Assembly (NCBI GenBank): GCA_903894655.1
Contig: CAITQY010000704.1
Span: 1-8,858, forward strand
Origin: an uncultured Gemmatimonadota bacterium
GTDB taxonomy: Bacteria > Gemmatimonadota > Gemmatimonadetes > Gemmatimonadales > Gemmatimonadaceae
Direction: 5' to 3'
Length of the DNA stretch: 8,858 bases
The translations under genes and the position numbers were made by a program. The notes below the pieces were generated by a model. It saw nothing but the letters and a program-made list of their open reading frames with translations. It searched no databases and had not been told where the DNA came from. Shown here in pieces: positions 7,736 to 8,858 of this stretch (its first letter is position 1; each line of letters starts with the position of its first letter).

Positions 7736-8164
7736 ATGAAAGCTGTGGGCGAAATTCTCAAGAAGCACGACGGCACGCTCTGGCAGGTACCACCCGACAT
7801 CACCGTGTACGCGGCCGTCGAGCAGCTGGCGCACTATGGGGTCGGCGCCCTGCTTGTCATGGACGGCGACCGGCTGGCGGGTGTCTTCTCGGAGCGCGAC
7901 TACACGCGCAAGATCACGCTGCAGGGGCGTAATTCGAAGGAGACGCTGGTGGCCGATATCATGACGGCTGATGTGTTCACGGTGTGTGCCACCACGCGCA
8001 CCCGCGACTGCATGGCACTGATGAGCGCCAAGAAGATCCGACACCTCCCCGTGCTCGACGGCGACCGCGTCCTCGGCATGATCTCCATCCGTGACATCAT
8101 GGACGACATCATCGCCGACCATGAAAGCACGATCGCCACGTTGCACAGCTACATCCATTCGTAG
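7736..8164 (+). CDS. Stand-alone tandem CBS-domain protein
   Basis: The 142-residue protein is one Bateman module with nothing else attached. CBS1 spans about residues 7-60 and ends in GVFSERDY (Ser52, Arg54, Asp55). CBS2 spans about 72-128 and ends in GMISIRDI (Ser117, Arg119, Asp120). The DIMT segment (74-77) and IRHLPVLDGDRVLG (101-114) are classic for the family. A short helix and tail (about 123-142) close the protein. Known: CBS pairs bind adenosine ligands such as AMP, ATP, NAD or S-adenosylmethionine, with the Ser/Thr-x-x-Asp end of each domain contacting the ribose. The target of this protein is unknown, and no IMPDH, channel or kinase gene is adjacent. The ATG at 7736 lacks a Shine-Dalgarno; the nearest GGAG is about 29 nt upstream. 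The gene is convergent with the PH-domain gene, with 11 bp between the stops. Confidence 0.95.
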   Translation: MKAVGEILKKHDGTLWQVPPDITVYAAVEQLAHYGVGALLVMDGDRLAGVFSERDYTRKITLQGRNSKETLVADIMTADVFTVCATTRTRDCMALMSAKKIRHLPVLDGDRVLGMISIRDIMDDIIADHESTIATLHSYIHS

Positions 8165-8168
8165 CCGC

Positions 8169-8185
8169 CCACGCCTCACGCGTGG
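8169..8185. terminator. Hairpin between convergent CBS and PH-domain genes
   Basis: CCACGC (8169-8174) and GCGTGG (8180-8185) form a 6-bp stem with a 5-nt loop. The structure begins four bases after the CBS stop codon and covers the last codons and stop of the PH-domain gene. Its position suits a bidirectional terminator, but there is no T-tract on either side. Confidence 0.38.
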
Positions 8186-8847
8186 ATGTACTTCTCGAAG
8201 ATCGCGCCGAAATCCTTGCGCGTATGATCGTCGCGCACCGCGTCGTTCATGGCATCGAGCACGGCGCGATAGTGACTCACCACCGAGGCCGGATCGGTGA
8301 CCGTGTTGTTCAGCTTCATCATCGCACCGAGCACCGAAGCCGCCGCCAACGCGTGCGCACGTCCCACTTCATCGCGCTTCTGCAGTTTGCCTATGGTGTA
8401 CAGCGTTTTGTACATGTCCTTGAGCGCCTCCAGGTGGCTCTTGCGCACATCAATGCTGAACAACTTGTCGCCAATCGTGAACTTGAGCTCGACATCGAGA
8501 TCCACCGTGCCGGCCGTTTCGATCGACACGTGGGCAATCGCGTGCTGCGCGTAGTCGTACCGGCGGATCACGCGCTTGGCTGAGATGGCAGATTCACCGT
8601 CCACGTGAATGAGCGCCAGATTGGTGAAGCAGTACTCGTCCTTCCGAGACTTGATCAGGAAGTAGATCTTCTCCTGATCTTCGTGAAACAGGTAATCGTC
8701 GGCATCGACCTTGTCGAAGTCCTTGGACTCGACGATGACACCGATGTCACTCAGGCCCAGCGCCTCGGCGGCGAATTGAACCGCCCCGGGATTACAGGAG
8801 GCTCCACTTTGTGAGAACTTGGAGTCATGGCGAAATCCCGAACACAT
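8176..8847 (-). CDS. YvbH-like bacterial PH-domain protein, start uncertain
   Basis: The open frame gives 223 residues from ATG at 8847. Residues 25-155 match the bacterial PH domain family (bPH_1, as in Bacillus YvbH) very closely: AEALGLSDIG, DFDKVDADDYLFHEDQEKI, LIKSRKDEYCFTNLALIHVDG and IETAGTVDLDVELKF are all family hallmarks. Residues about 156-223 form a helical tail, probably the oligomerisation extension seen in YvbH-like proteins. Known: the domain makes ring-like oligomers; its role is not established. It is a cytoplasmic protein with no signal or membrane segment. Odd: the family normally begins one to five residues before the AAEALGLSDIG part, but here no ATG, GTG or TTG lies in frame until 8847. 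This gives a 24-residue N-terminal stretch (Cys2, Cys18, Ser-rich) that I do not recognise as family sequence. The true start may be a non-standard codon, or the 5' end may be altered. Confidence 0.85.
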   Translation of the reverse strand: MCSGFRHDSKFSQSGASCNPGAVQFAAEALGLSDIGVIVESKDFDKVDADDYLFHEDQEKIYFLIKSRKDEYCFTNLALIHVDGESAISAKRVIRRYDYAQHAIAHVSIETAGTVDLDVELKFTIGDKLFSIDVRKSHLEALKDMYKTLYTIGKLQKRDEVGRAHALAAASVLGAMMKLNNTVTDPASVVSHYRAVLDAMNDAVRDDHTRKDFGAIFEKYIHA

Positions 8848-8858
8848 CGATTTAGTCC

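Noticed and set aside
8811..8855. 14-codon open frame from GTG 8811 behind a strong AGGAGG (8796-8801)
   Set aside because: The Shine-Dalgarno match and 9-nt spacing are good, but the peptide is very short and has no further support, and the site may be chance.
8827..8858. Start of a plus-strand gene (ATG GCG AAA TCC ...) at the right edge
   Set aside because: Only ten codons are visible, the nearest GGAG is just two bases from the ATG, and the stretch overlaps the presumed 5' end of the PH-domain gene. It cannot be supported without more sequence.

Overview
The window is GC-rich (about two thirds by eye), gene-dense bacterial DNA. It carries eight protein genes (one partial), no RNA genes, no CRISPR array and no recognisable mobile element. 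The mix suggests a soil or freshwater Gram-negative such as Gemmatimonadota or Acidobacteriota: a lipoprotein phosphodiesterase, an ABC-F ATPase, a Tat-exported molybdenum hydroxylase, an FG-GAP/UnbV propeller protein, a CBS-pair protein and a bacterial PH-domain protein. That placement is inference from gene types, base composition and the scarcity of Shine-Dalgarno sites. No marker gene proves it.

Layout from left to right. (1) 1-638, minus: the N-terminal 212 codons of a lipoprotein of the phosphodiesterase/alkaline phosphatase superfamily, running off the left edge. (2) 687-2297, plus: a two-domain ABC-F ATPase, divergent from gene 1 across 48 bp. (3) 2383-2985, plus: a 200-residue protein resembling the haem-NO-binding (HNOB/H-NOX) fold but apparently without its haem ligands. 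(4) 3061-5433 and 5430-5897, minus: the large and small subunits of an isoquinoline 1-oxidoreductase-like molybdenum hydroxylase, overlapping by ATGA. (5) 6004-7533, minus: a secreted seven-repeat FG-GAP/VCBS propeller with a C-terminal ASPIC/UnbV domain, just upstream of the hydroxylase on the same strand. (6) 7736-8164, plus: a stand-alone CBS pair. (7) 8176-8847, minus: a YvbH-like bacterial PH-domain protein with an odd N-terminus, convergent with the CBS gene.

How they fit together. The minus-strand block 7533 to 3061 may be one exported unit: propeller protein, then [2Fe-2S] subunit, then Tat-exported molybdopterin subunit. The 106-bp gap between the first two holds a 9-bp inverted repeat, so the hydroxylase pair may have its own control. 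No FAD subunit, cytochrome c or XdhC-type maturation factor is present, so the electron acceptor is unknown. The remaining genes look like separate transcription units.

The main regulatory interest lies in the 202-bp divergent region 7534-7735, with a long dyad next to the propeller gene's ribosome binding site and competing repeats before the CBS gene. A second point is a pair of -10-like hexamers placed 6-7 nt before start codons that lack Shine-Dalgarno sites, which suggests leaderless mRNAs. I did not find a clearly new multi-gene system. The best candidates for a second look are the haem-ligand-less HNOB-like protein, the propeller/hydroxylase pairing and the 5' end of the PH-domain gene.
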